DNA of 64,000 bases from Paraglaciecola mesophila (GTDB lineage Bacteria; Pseudomonadota; Gammaproteobacteria; Enterobacterales; Alteromonadaceae), in assembly GCF_009906955.1 (NCBI RefSeq), contig NZ_CP047656.1, positions 1,178,001-1,242,000 of the forward strand, read 5' to 3'. Positions 37,510 to 45,763 of the stretch are shown one piece after another. The notes beneath the pieces are model-generated. The model saw only the letters and a program-made list of their open reading frames with translations. It was not told the origin of the DNA and did no database searches. Made by a program: the position numbers and the translations under genes. Each line of letters begins with the position of its first letter. Position 1 is the first letter of the stretch.

Positions 37510-37830
37510 ATGAGCCAAGATAATCTTGTATATAGTACAGATGGTGGTCGAATTGCCCCTAAAAAAGCGCAGCCTTCACGTCCACAAACAGACGGTATTA
37601 TCCGTATCCGCAGAGAAACAAAAGGTCGCAAGGGAAAAGGGGTAACGACCCTGAGCGGTATGGACATGGATGCAGCCCAGATCAAAACCTTGTGTTCTGA
37701 ATTAAAGAAAATGTGCGGTACAGGCGGCGCAGTAAAAGACGGCGTGATTGAAATTCAAGGTGATAACAGAGACAAAATAAAACAAGCTTTAGAAAAGCGC
37801 GGCTACACTGTAAAGCTAGCTGGTGGTTAA
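37510..37830 (+). CDS. yciH: SUI1/eIF1-like translation factor YciH
   Basis: A 106-residue protein of the bacterial SUI1 (eIF1) family. The conserved core is G-R-K-G-K-G-V-T-T-L-S-G, then L-K-K-M-C-G-T-G-G-A-V-K-D-G-x-I-E-I-Q-G-D. E. coli YciH has been linked to start-codon fidelity and repression of translation under stress. It is divergent from the STAS gene (134 nt) and 32 nt upstream of the double-receiver gene, so those two are probably cotranscribed. Confidence 0.9.
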   Translation: MSQDNLVYSTDGGRIAPKKAQPSRPQTDGIIRIRRETKGRKGKGVTTLSGMDMDAAQIKTLCSELKKMCGTGGAVKDGVIEIQGDNRDKIKQALEKRGYTVKLAGG

Positions 37831-37862
37831 TCCGCTAAATCAATTCCCAATAAAGGTTTACC

Positions 37863-38663
37863 ATGCAAAAAATATTGTTAGCAGACTTAAGTATTATTTT
37901 AGTCGAGCCATCGGATACCCAACGAAAAATTATCAGTACATTGCTGCACAAAGAAAACGTCGAAAACGTGACTGCCGTCAGCAATGTTAAAGAAGCCATA
38001 GAAACCATCAATAAACATGGGGCTGACTTGGTTGTAAGTTCTATGTACCTTGAAGATGGCACCGGCGTAGATATTTTAAAATCAATTAAAAACTCGCCTG
38101 AACATTGTTCCATTCCCTTTATGTTGGTTTCATCTGAAAACCGGCCAGAAAAGCTTGAAGAGTTTAAACAAGCGGGCGTGGCCGCTATGCTGCCCAAACC
38201 GTTTAGCACCGAGAATCTTTCTCGCGCGTTAAAAGCCTCATTAGATCTGATTAACACCGAAGAATTAGACTTAGATTTATTTGATGTTCGCCAGGTGCGT
38301 GTTTTATTGGTAGATGACAGTAAACTAGCTCGAAACCATATTAAGCGTGTTTTACAGGGGTTGGGTATCGAACAGATAATTGAAGCGGAAAATGGCGCTT
38401 CAGCGCTCACTAAGCTCAAAGAACACACATTCGATTTAGTGATAACGGATTACAACATGCCAGAAATGGATGGGAGAGAATTATCCGAGTTCATCCGTTT
38501 TAACAGTGAAACGTCACATATTCCCATTATTATGGTAACGTCAGAATCTGTAAACAGCTTGCATATGGCCAATATTCACCAGACTGGCGTGAATGCACTG
38601 TGTGATAAACCCTTTGAAGTGGAACAAGTTAAGATGTTACTTATCTCCCTTTTAGAGGAGTAG
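37863..38663 (+). CDS. Tandem receiver protein with a degenerate first receiver
   Basis: A 266-residue protein made of two CheY-like receivers and no output domain. The second (about 145-266) is complete: Asp151/Asp152, phospho-acceptor Asp196 (I-T-D-Y-N-M-P), Thr226 and Lys249. In the first (about 8-130) the equivalent of the phospho-acceptor is Ser60 (V-V-S-S-M-Y-L) and the acidic pair is Glu15-Pro16, though the Lys (L-P-K-P-F) remains. It should therefore not be phosphorylated. AAAGG precedes the ATG. It follows yciH and lies near the partner-switch genes; a link is plausible but unproven. Confidence 0.87.
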   Translation: MQKILLADLSIILVEPSDTQRKIISTLLHKENVENVTAVSNVKEAIETINKHGADLVVSSMYLEDGTGVDILKSIKNSPEHCSIPFMLVSSENRPEKLEEFKQAGVAAMLPKPFSTENLSRALKASLDLINTEELDLDLFDVRQVRVLLVDDSKLARNHIKRVLQGLGIEQIIEAENGASALTKLKEHTFDLVITDYNMPEMDGRELSEFIRFNSETSHIPIIMVTSESVNSLHMANIHQTGVNALCDKPFEVEQVKMLLISLLEE

Positions 38664-38742
38664 ATAGCGCTAGGAAACTTACACTTTTAGCCTGTTTATA
38701 GAAAATATCTACGCTAAAGGCTATTTTAGCATAAGGTAAAGA

Positions 38743-38771
38743 TTGACATTGGGCGCTTGAGTTAATAGATT
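38743..38771 (+). promoter_or_regulatory. Probable sigma-70 promoter of pheA
   Basis: TTGACA (38743-38748), a 17-nt spacer and TAGATT (38766-38771) make a strong promoter, predicting a start near 38778 and a leader of about 115 nt before pheA. Confidence 0.7.
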
Positions 38772-38848
38772 CGAAAGCCCAGTGTATTCAACTGATAATA
38801 GTTTCAGCGCGCCAAGCCTGTGTTAAATCATTTATATACAAAGAACTT

Positions 38849-38890
38849 ATGCCTTACCTAAAAGGCTTTTTAACCTATTTATGGAAGTGA
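38849..38890 (+). CDS. Possible 13-residue aromatic leader peptide before pheA
   Basis: A short frame reading M-P-Y-L-K-G-F-L-T-Y-L-W-K lies in the predicted pheA leader. Four of 13 residues are aromatic (Tyr, Phe, Tyr, Trp). Its TGA ends 5 nt before the preferred pheA ATG and overlaps the pheA ribosome-binding site. No strong ribosome-binding site or attenuator hairpin is seen, so it may be chance. Confidence 0.25.
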   Translation: MPYLKGFLTYLWK

Positions 38891-38895
38891 GTAAA

Positions 38896-40080
38896 ATGTC
38901 GGTCGTGGAGCTAGATAAATTAAGAGAACAAATTACCTCAATTGATCAGCAGTTACTTAAACTGCTCGCTGAGCGTCAGCAGTGCACTAATCAGGTGGCT
39001 GAAACCAAAATTACCCATCATATTCCGGTAAGAGATCACAAACGCGAAGAACAGCTTTTAGTTAGCTTGATTAAGCGCGGCCAAGGACATGGACTTGATG
39101 CCCATTACGTTACCCAATTATTTCATGTAATCATTGAAGATTCGGTATTGAACCAGCAAGCGTTGTTGGCGCAACGAGCAAACCCTGGTAGTAGTTTACC
39201 ACTCAACCGTGTGGCATTTTTAGGAGACAAAGGCTCGTACAGTTACTTAGCGACACAGAAGTATTTTTCTCGTCGCCCAGGTGAATTATTAGAAATTGGT
39301 TGCCAAAGTTTTGGTGAAATCATTAAAAAGGTGGAAACCAACGAAGCTGATTATGCGGTGCTGCCCATTGAAAATACTTCATCAGGCAGTATCAACGAAG
39401 TCTATGACCAGTTACAGCATACTCATTTGTCGATTATTGGTGAACTCACTCACCCTATTAAACATGCGTTACTAGTAAGTAAAAATACTGACGTACATCG
39501 TATTAAAACCTTATATGCACACCCTCAAGTATTTGCCCAGTGTAGCCACTTTTTAGCCGAATTAGGCAATGTTGAAGTGATTACGTGTGATGCCACATCT
39601 ACAGCAATGATGACAGTGAATGAACTACAAAGTGAATCAGTTGCCGCAATTGGTAGTGAAGCTGGCGGGGCGCTATATGGCTTACATGCTATAAAGTCGA
39701 ACCTAGCCAATCAAAAAGAAAACCACAGCCGTTTCTTCGTTGTAGCCCGCCAGCCGGTCAATGTGCCTTTGCAAGTACCAGCCAAAACAACACTAGTGAT
39801 GTCAACAGTGCAAAAATCGGGGGCATTAGTAGAAGCACTGATGGTGCTTAAAAGTAACAACATCAATATGACGAAATTGGAATCAAGACCGATTACTGGT
39901 AACCCATGGGAAGAGATGTTTTATCTCGATGTGGAAGGCAACATTCAAGATGGGCCGATGCAAGTGGCACTTGAAGAGCTAAAAAACACCACACGATATT
40001 TTAAAGTATTGGGTTGCTATCCAAATGATGAAATAAACCCGACTAAAATTGCGGCTGTTAATGCTCTCAAAGAAGAATAA
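38896..40080 (+). CDS. pheA: Bifunctional chorismate mutase / prephenate dehydratase
   Basis: A 394-residue P-protein for phenylalanine synthesis. The N-terminal AroQ mutase helix (L-D-K-L-R-E-Q-I...L-L-K-L-L-A-E-R) is followed by the dehydratase domain (G-D-K-G-S-Y-S-Y-L-A, P-I-E-N-T-S-S-G-S-I) and a C-terminal ACT domain with G-A-L-V-E-A-L and E-S-R-P, the phenylalanine-binding motifs. I start at the ATG at 38896, which has GGAAGTGAG just upstream; an ATG at 38881 would add five residues. It is followed by a strong terminator shared with the converging gene. Confidence 0.95.
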   Translation: MSVVELDKLREQITSIDQQLLKLLAERQQCTNQVAETKITHHIPVRDHKREEQLLVSLIKRGQGHGLDAHYVTQLFHVIIEDSVLNQQALLAQRANPGSSLPLNRVAFLGDKGSYSYLATQKYFSRRPGELLEIGCQSFGEIIKKVETNEADYAVLPIENTSSGSINEVYDQLQHTHLSIIGELTHPIKHALLVSKNTDVHRIKTLYAHPQVFAQCSHFLAELGNVEVITCDATSTAMMTVNELQSESVAAIGSEAGGALYGLHAIKSNLANQKENHSRFFVVARQPVNVPLQVPAKTTLVMSTVQKSGALVEALMVLKSNNINMTKLESRPITGNPWEEMFYLDVEGNIQDGPMQVALEELKNTTRYFKVLGCYPNDEINPTKIAAVNALKEE

Positions 40081-40120
40081 CTAACAGTGTAGTTCACCTC
40101 CAAGGTGAGTCTATTTGAGA

Positions 40121-40152
40121 TAAAGAAGGCGCTTTTTTTAGCGCCTTCTTTT
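40121..40152 (+). terminator. Bidirectional terminator between pheA and the DUF1275 gene
   Basis: Arms AAAGAAGGCGCT (40122-40133) and AGCGCCTTCTTT (40140-40151) form a 12-bp stem with a T-rich loop. The right arm encodes the last codons of the converging DUF1275 protein, whose stop is at 40138-40140. Confidence 0.88.
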
Positions 40153-40806
40153 CATTCTGTTGCGATAAACACGATAGCTAAGCGCCAATGCAAAGCATAA
40201 GAATGCAGGCATCAATAAGGCGTTGAACCCAAAATAACTAAATAAATTCGCACCTATTACACCACCACTTATAAAACCGGTAATCAGCAATAAAAAAAGT
40301 ACTGCTTTGCGCTTATCAAAATGCTTTTTCCGTAAACGTTCACCTAACATGATCCCCAAATCGGTGAAAATTCCCGTCATATGCGTAGTACGTACAATCG
40401 CGCCACTGTATGTTGTCGCCAACGCATTTTGTAAACCGCATGCGGCAGACGCGACATAATGCCCTGCTGGGTAATTATCTTGAAGCAACCAAATTGACAC
40501 TATTAACAGACAACCTTCGGTGACAAGTAACAAGTCATAATGACGAGACAATTTAAGCGTACGATTACGTAAAAAGAAGCCAGAAAATGCGGCCCCTAAT
40601 ACAAAGCTGAGCAAAATGGTGAGAAGATGAAGTGATTCAGCTAATGGCGCGCGCGTTAGGCTTGCGCCTACGAGTGTTGCTGTGCCTGATAAATGCGATA
40701 TCGCTTGATGGGTAAATCCTAATAACCCCACAGCATTAACACTACCAGCAATCAACGCCAATATGAAAGCCCCGTACTCTACCCACCTTGGTAACCGTGA
40801 AATCAT
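40138..40806 (-). CDS. DUF1275 / YoaK-family membrane protein
   Basis: A 222-residue integral membrane protein with about six hydrophobic segments. The opening G-A-F-I-L-A-L-I-A-G-S-V-N-A-V-G-L-L-G and A-C-G-L-Q-N-A-L...T-H-M-T-G-I-F-T-D-L-G are diagnostic of the DUF1275 (YoaK) family, which has no established function. It ends in a basic R-M-K-R-R-R tail encoded within the shared terminator. It is 31 nt downstream of tyrA, so it may be read through from the aroF-tyrA operon. Confidence 0.85.
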   Translation of the reverse strand: MISRLPRWVEYGAFILALIAGSVNAVGLLGFTHQAISHLSGTATLVGASLTRAPLAESLHLLTILLSFVLGAAFSGFFLRNRTLKLSRHYDLLLVTEGCLLIVSIWLLQDNYPAGHYVASAACGLQNALATTYSGAIVRTTHMTGIFTDLGIMLGERLRKKHFDKRKAVLFLLLITGFISGGVIGANLFSYFGFNALLMPAFLCFALALSYRVYRNRMKRRR

Positions 40807-40837
40807 GAAATTATCGTTATTTTTGATTAGGTGCGCA

Positions 40838-41965
40838 TTACTCGCTTATGGTTCGATCATCGTTGGCTTTGAGCAGCAATTTTTTACTGTCCACCAAAGA
40901 TTGCTTCGAATAATCACCAAACCACGCGCCTACTTTGAAGAACAGTTTGATAAACGCGCCTTTGTCACCTTTTTTGAGCATGTCCAATGCGTTATCGAAG
41001 GTATCTCTAAAACTGGTCAGAACAGCAATACTGTCTTTATTATTGAAGATAATGTCAGTGTACAAGGCAGGGTCTTGTGCGAACAAACGCCCCACCATAG
41101 CAAGCTCAAGTCGGTATATTGGAGAACTGAGTGAAATAAGACGATCAAGGGACGGGTTTTCAGTCAGTAAATGTGCGCCAAATACATAACTTGAAAAGTG
41201 ACGCATGACCTGAATAAACACCATTGAATCATCGTGTTCTTGAGCGTCAGTTTCTTGCAGCGCCGCTCCCCACACTCGCATTTGTTGTAGCAACCATTGA
41301 TACTTATCTTCTTCACGGCCATGACAAACCACCACGACTTGTTTAACCATACTAGACACATCAGGGCCAAACATAGGGTGTAATCCCACTACAGGCCCCT
41401 TGTGGGTATTTAACATTGCGTTCAGTGGGACCGCCTTGGTACTGGTGATATCTGCTAAAATGCAACTTTCAGGGAGGTTATCCAGCCTAGCGATAATGTG
41501 TTCAGTCAACTTAATCGGCACTGCCACGAGTACCAAACTCGCGGTAGCGAACATTTCATCCGCTTTAGGCCAATCGTTTTGCTCAAGAATATCAACCTTG
41601 TAACCGCTTCTAGTGAACATATCGACAAAAATACGCCCAAGCGCCCCGGCCCCACCGATAACGACAATATTTTCTACCTCAGGAGCACAGCACATGTAGC
41701 GCTTATTTTGGGTATGATACGACTCACGCATAATACGGCGTAACAAATCCTCTACCAACGCGGGGGGCACGCCCATCGCTTTTGCTTGCTCGCAGCGCTG
41801 TTCAATCAGTTCAGCTTCACGAGCGGGCACATATACAGGTAAACCAACCTTGCTTTTATACATACCAACTTGTTCGGTCAGCGCTGCACGCTTGGCTAAG
41901 AGTGCAACTAATTCTGAATCGACAGAATCAATTTGGTCACGTAGTTTTTCTAGTTCGGTTGGCAT
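40838..41965 (-). CDS. tyrA: Bifunctional chorismate mutase / prephenate dehydrogenase
   Basis: A 375-residue T-protein for tyrosine synthesis. The N-terminal AroQ mutase (E-L-E-K-L-R-D-Q-I-D-S-V-D) is fused to an NAD-binding dehydrogenase domain with G-G-A-G-A-L-G-R. L-H-P-M-F-G-P-D is the conserved prephenate site. AAGGAA lies about 6 nt before the ATG. It is 11 nt downstream of aroF, the same aroF-tyrA pairing as in E. coli. Confidence 0.95.
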   Translation of the reverse strand: MPTELEKLRDQIDSVDSELVALLAKRAALTEQVGMYKSKVGLPVYVPAREAELIEQRCEQAKAMGVPPALVEDLLRRIMRESYHTQNKRYMCCAPEVENIVVIGGAGALGRIFVDMFTRSGYKVDILEQNDWPKADEMFATASLVLVAVPIKLTEHIIARLDNLPESCILADITSTKAVPLNAMLNTHKGPVVGLHPMFGPDVSSMVKQVVVVCHGREEDKYQWLLQQMRVWGAALQETDAQEHDDSMVFIQVMRHFSSYVFGAHLLTENPSLDRLISLSSPIYRLELAMVGRLFAQDPALYTDIIFNNKDSIAVLTSFRDTFDNALDMLKKGDKGAFIKLFFKVGAWFGDYSKQSLVDSKKLLLKANDDRTISE

Positions 41966-41976
41966 TCACGTTCCTT

Positions 41977-43068
41977 CTAATTCGGGCTGTTCATTTTATT
42001 TAATCGCAAAGGCAATACAGTAATAAGTTTATCACGCATATGGTTGATTAACTCATCTGTTGCTTCCCAATTAATGCACCCATCGGTAATCGAAACACCA
42101 TATTCTAATTCGCTAGGCGTTTTACCTTTGTTGCTTTGATTACCCGCGTTTAAATGACTTTCCAGCATAATACCAATAACTGACTGGTTTCCGCCCAATA
42201 TTTGATTCACTACATTTTGTGCGACCAACGGCTGACGGCGATAATCTTTACTTGAATTCGCATGGCTACAATCAACCACTAACCCAGCGCTTAACTTAGC
42301 AGCGCGCATTTCTTCTTCGCAGTCCGCGACACAAACAGAATCATAATTCGGTTGTTTACCACCACGTAAAATAATATGCCCATCTGGATTGCCCTGGGTT
42401 TGAATAACGCTAACTTGGCCTTCACCGTTAATGCCCATAAAACTATGGCCTGATGCAGCTGACTGCAACGCATTAATCGCTATGCCTAAGCTGCCGTCAG
42501 TACCATTTTTAAAGCCAACCGGCATGGATAAGCCACTGGCCATTTCACGGTGAGTCTGAGATTCGGACGTACGCGCACCGATAGCAGACCAGCTAAATAG
42601 CTCAGCTAAATATTGAGGGCTAATGGGGTCGAGCGCTTCAGTCGCTACAGGAATCTCAAGCTCCGCTAACCATATCAATAGTTCTCGCGCTTTACGTAAC
42701 CCAGTTTCAATATCAAATGTGTCGTTAATATGTGGGTCATTGATTAGGCCTTTCCAACCAACGGTAGTACGTGGTTTTTCAAAATAAACACGCATAACAA
42801 TGTACAGCGTATCTTTACATGATTCATGTAGCTCTTTGAGTTTAAGGGCATACTCTTTAGCAGCTTCAATATCGTGAATGGAGCATGGCCCACTTATGAC
42901 TAAGAAACGATGGTCTCGGCGGTGAATGATATCGGAGATAATTTTTCGTGAAGACTGGATCACAGACAAGGCATGATCGGTAACAGGAAGTTCATTTTTC
43001 AAGGCTTCAGGGGTTATCAGTACCTGTTCTGAGGTAACGTTAATATTGTTAATGTTGTCGCGTAACAT
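41977..43068 (-). CDS. aroF: 3-deoxy-7-phosphoheptulonate synthase, class I, AroF type
   Basis: A 363-residue DAHP synthase condensing phosphoenolpyruvate and erythrose-4-phosphate, the first step of the shikimate pathway. I-S-G-P-C-S-I-H-D (metal-binding Cys), R-V-Y-F-E-K-P-R-T-T-V-G-W-K-G, G-A-R-T-S-E-S-Q-T-H-R and V-D-C-S-H-A-N-S are all intact. The family's Tyr-, Phe- and Trp-sensitive forms are hard to tell apart by eye. I call AroF (Tyr-sensitive) because it heads an operon with tyrA and has a TyrR box upstream. Confidence 0.9.
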   Translation of the reverse strand: MLRDNINNINVTSEQVLITPEALKNELPVTDHALSVIQSSRKIISDIIHRRDHRFLVISGPCSIHDIEAAKEYALKLKELHESCKDTLYIVMRVYFEKPRTTVGWKGLINDPHINDTFDIETGLRKARELLIWLAELEIPVATEALDPISPQYLAELFSWSAIGARTSESQTHREMASGLSMPVGFKNGTDGSLGIAINALQSAASGHSFMGINGEGQVSVIQTQGNPDGHIILRGGKQPNYDSVCVADCEEEMRAAKLSAGLVVDCSHANSSKDYRRQPLVAQNVVNQILGGNQSVIGIMLESHLNAGNQSNKGKTPSELEYGVSITDGCINWEATDELINHMRDKLITVLPLRLNKMNSPN

Positions 43069-43519
43069 AATCTTGACTCACATAAGTAAAAAATAAATTA
43101 AAACTGCTTAGCAGTCCTTCTAGAAATAACACGTTCAAAGCAAGCGGCCGATTAAATGTAAACATATAATTACAACTGCAAATTAACTTTTTATGTAATT
43201 TAATTGACTTTTTAACAGTTGCTAATTTTTTTCGCAAGAATTAATTAATTTATTCGTGTTTTCGCTCAAAATACGCGCGAAATACCCCATTAAAAAGACA
43301 CTAACATCACCAAGGTTTATAGTTGCGTATCAAAGTCCAAGACCGCACATCAACGCTTACACTTTGTTAATAGAGTATAGGTCAACAAATTTGCGGTCAT
43401 GTAGCAGATCGCGATAGTCTTTAGTATTACCTACGCATTATCTTCGCAGGTAAGTGACATCAAAATAAACAACATCGAACGACAATATAGTCGTCAAAGT
43501 ATTTAATTCAGGGATCCTT
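43069..43519. other. Intergenic region between aroF and the oligopeptidase gene
   Basis: About 450 nt of divergent regulatory DNA. It contains the TyrR box at 43157-43174 within a plausible aroF promoter (minus strand: TTGCAG at 43176-43181, 18-nt spacer, ATTTAA at 43152-43157). A short ACTGC/GCAGT hairpin with a T-rich tail lies at 43085-43115. No gene is seen. The half nearer 43519 presumably holds the oligopeptidase promoter. Confidence 0.6.
43157..43174 (-). promoter_or_regulatory. TyrR box upstream of aroF
   Basis: TGTAAA-CATATA-ATTACA matches the TyrR consensus TGTAAA-N6-TTTACA at 11 of 12 fixed positions. It lies about 90 nt upstream of aroF and fills the spacer of the likely promoter, a repressing position. 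Confidence 0.75.
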
Positions 43520-45718
43520 ATGAAAAAAGCAGCACTCAGCCCCATTGCAATGGCTGTTATGCTTGCCGCGTGTCAACCTGACACCTCAAGCCAAGCAAAC
43601 ATAGACCAAACTCAACAACAAAAAATTTCTCAACAAATCGACAATATCGAAAAAAATAATCCGTTATTAGCCGAGTCAAACGCACCGTTCGGGGTACCCG
43701 AATTTGCAAAAATAAAAATTGAACATTTTGAGCCCGCATTTGAATTCGCCATAGTCAAAAACAAACAACAAATCGACGATATTGCCAATTCAAACGAGCT
43801 TCCTACGTTCGAAAATACCATCGAAGCCATGGAAAAATCAGGCCTGGCGCTGAATCATGTGTCGACGGTTTTTTATGCGCTAAACGGTACCGATACCTCC
43901 AAAGAAATGCAGAGCATTGCCAAGAGAATGTCCCCTCGTTTATCAGCGTTAAATGATGATATTTATCTTAATGCCAAGCTTTTTGCACGGGTAAAAGCCG
44001 TGTATGAGAAAAAAGACCAACTGGACTTACGCACTGATCAACAAACGCTACTCGACGATAGCTACCAATCATTTGTGCGTGGTGGCGCTAATTTAAATGA
44101 TGCAGATAAAGCGACACTACGTGACTTGAACAGCCAATTGTCAAAGTTATCTGTGCAGTTTGGCGAGAATTTACTTGCTGAAACCAACGCATTTGAATTG
44201 GTTATTGACAACAAAGAGGACCTAGCAGGGTTACCTGACGATATTGTTGCCGCAGCTGCCGTTACTGCTACCGAACGTGGTCACGACGGTAAATGGGTAT
44301 TTACCACCCATCGCCCAAGCAAAAATCCATTTTTAACCTATGCCGACAATCGTGAATTACGTAAGGCTTTGTACGAAGGTTATATTCAGCGTGGTGACAA
44401 TGACAACGCAAACGACAATAAGAAATTAGCGTCTAAGATTGCTTCACTTCGTTATCAAAAAGCACAATTGCTTGGATATAAAACCTACGCGAATTTCGTA
44501 CTCGAAAAGGCTATGGCTAAAACCCCTGAAAATGTCTATGGCTTACTTGACCAAGTTTGGCCGGCAGCATTAGCCCAAGCTAAAAAAGAAGTAGCCGATA
44601 TGCAGGAGATGATTAATGCTGAAGGTGGCGACTTTACCCTAGCCGCCTATGATTGGTGGTATTACGCGGAAAAAATTCGCAAAGCCCGTTACGACTTAGA
44701 TGCAGAGCAAACTAAACCGTATTTTTCTCTTGATGCTACCCGAGAAGGTGTTTTTTACACGGCCGAAAAACTATGGGGCGTCACGTTCAAAGAGCGTGAC
44801 GATATTCCTAAATACCACCCAGATGTGCGCACTTTTGAAGTATTCGATAAAGATGGGGAAAGTATCGGCGTATACATGACCGACTACTACGTGCGTGAAA
44901 GTAAGCGTGGCGGTGCATGGATGAACTCTTACCGTAAACAGCAAAAGATGTTTGGCGAGAATGTTAAACCCATCATTTATAATGTGCTTAACTACCCTCG
45001 CCCTGTGGGAGATGCCCCAGTGCTATTGACGTTTGACCAAGCATCAACATTGTTCCATGAATTCGGTCATGCCATACAAGGCTTGTTGTCAGACGGATAC
45101 TATCAATCACAGACTGGTACTTCTCTGCCTCGCGACTACGTAGAGTACCCCTCACAGGTCATGGAAAACTGGATGATGGAACCGGAAGTACTCGCTCAAT
45201 TTGCCAAACACTACCAAACTGGCGAGGTTATCCCACAAGCCTTAATTGAAAAAATTCAAGCGGCCGGTAAATTCAACCAAGGCTTTGCCACGACAGAATA
45301 TATGGCGGCCGCGCTATTAGATATGAAATGGCATACCCTTGAAACGGCTACTGAACAAGATGCAGACGCGTTCGAAAAAGCCGCCATGGACGAGATTGGC
45401 TTAATACCTGAAATTACCCCTAGATATCGCACAGGTTATTTCTCGCATATCTTCTCCGGTGGTTACGCGTCTGGTTATTACGGCTACATCTGGTCAAATA
45501 TTTATGACGCCGATACGTGGCAAGTGTTTAGCCAAAACGGTATCTTCGATCAAGATACTGCCAACGGCTATCGTAAGCATGTGCTTGAAACGGGTGGCAC
45601 AGAGGATCCTATGATTATGTATCGTCGTTTTAGAGGACAAGATCCTAAAGTATGGCCGTTACTTGAGCGCCGAGGATTGCTTTCAGATGAACAGTTAAAA
45701 GCGATGAAAGAACAGTAA
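43520..45718 (+). CDS. dcp: M3-family peptidyl-dipeptidase / oligopeptidase lipoprotein
   Basis: A 732-residue zinc metallopeptidase of family M3 (Dcp/OpdA-like). The zinc motif H-E-F-G-H is at 513-517, and the C-terminal S-Y-R-x-Q-Q, Y-P-S-Q-V-M-E-N-W (downstream ligand Glu) and S-G-G-Y-A-S-G-Y-Y-G-Y are typical of Dcp. The N terminus is a lipoprotein signal (M-L-A-A-C, Cys18), so this copy is exported and membrane-anchored, degrading peptides in the periplasm. E. coli Dcp is 681 aa and lacks the lipobox. It stands alone with its own terminator. Confidence 0.92.
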   Translation: MKKAALSPIAMAVMLAACQPDTSSQANIDQTQQQKISQQIDNIEKNNPLLAESNAPFGVPEFAKIKIEHFEPAFEFAIVKNKQQIDDIANSNELPTFENTIEAMEKSGLALNHVSTVFYALNGTDTSKEMQSIAKRMSPRLSALNDDIYLNAKLFARVKAVYEKKDQLDLRTDQQTLLDDSYQSFVRGGANLNDADKATLRDLNSQLSKLSVQFGENLLAETNAFELVIDNKEDLAGLPDDIVAAAAVTATERGHDGKWVFTTHRPSKNPFLTYADNRELRKALYEGYIQRGDNDNANDNKKLASKIASLRYQKAQLLGYKTYANFVLEKAMAKTPENVYGLLDQVWPAALAQAKKEVADMQEMINAEGGDFTLAAYDWWYYAEKIRKARYDLDAEQTKPYFSLDATREGVFYTAEKLWGVTFKERDDIPKYHPDVRTFEVFDKDGESIGVYMTDYYVRESKRGGAWMNSYRKQQKMFGENVKPIIYNVLNYPRPVGDAPVLLTFDQASTLFHEFGHAIQGLLSDGYYQSQTGTSLPRDYVEYPSQVMENWMMEPEVLAQFAKHYQTGEVIPQALIEKIQAAGKFNQGFATTEYMAAALLDMKWHTLETATEQDADAFEKAAMDEIGLIPEITPRYRTGYFSHIFSGGYASGYYGYIWSNIYDADTWQVFSQNGIFDQDTANGYRKHVLETGGTEDPMIMYRRFRGQDPKVWPLLERRGLLSDEQLKAMKEQ

Positions 45719-45738
45719 TTGTTTACCGACGTCGTACC

Positions 45739-45763
45739 AAGCCCTGCTTAGCAGGGCTTTTTT
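45739..45763 (+). terminator. Intrinsic terminator of the oligopeptidase gene
   Basis: AAGCCCTGC and GCAGGGCTT close a 3-nt TTA loop and are followed by a run of T. The loop is also the stop codon (TAA on the other strand) of the converging DnaJ-related gene. Confidence 0.9.

Noticed and set aside
38747..38784. Inverted repeat near the pheA promoter as an attenuator
   Set aside because: It overlaps the -35/-10 region, so it is mostly not transcribed, and no T-run follows.
40763..41134. 123-codon plus-strand frame over tyrA and the DUF1275 start
   Set aside because: It lies antisense to tyrA, whose protein sequence is clearly conserved; a shadow frame.
43085..43115. ACTGC/GCAGT hairpin plus T-rich tail as an aroF attenuator
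   Set aside because: Only five strong base pairs plus G-T wobbles, and no leader peptide rich in aromatic codons was found ahead of it.
43194..43211. Second TyrR box upstream of aroF
   Set aside because: TGTAA at the left, but the right half (GACTTT) does not match the consensus.
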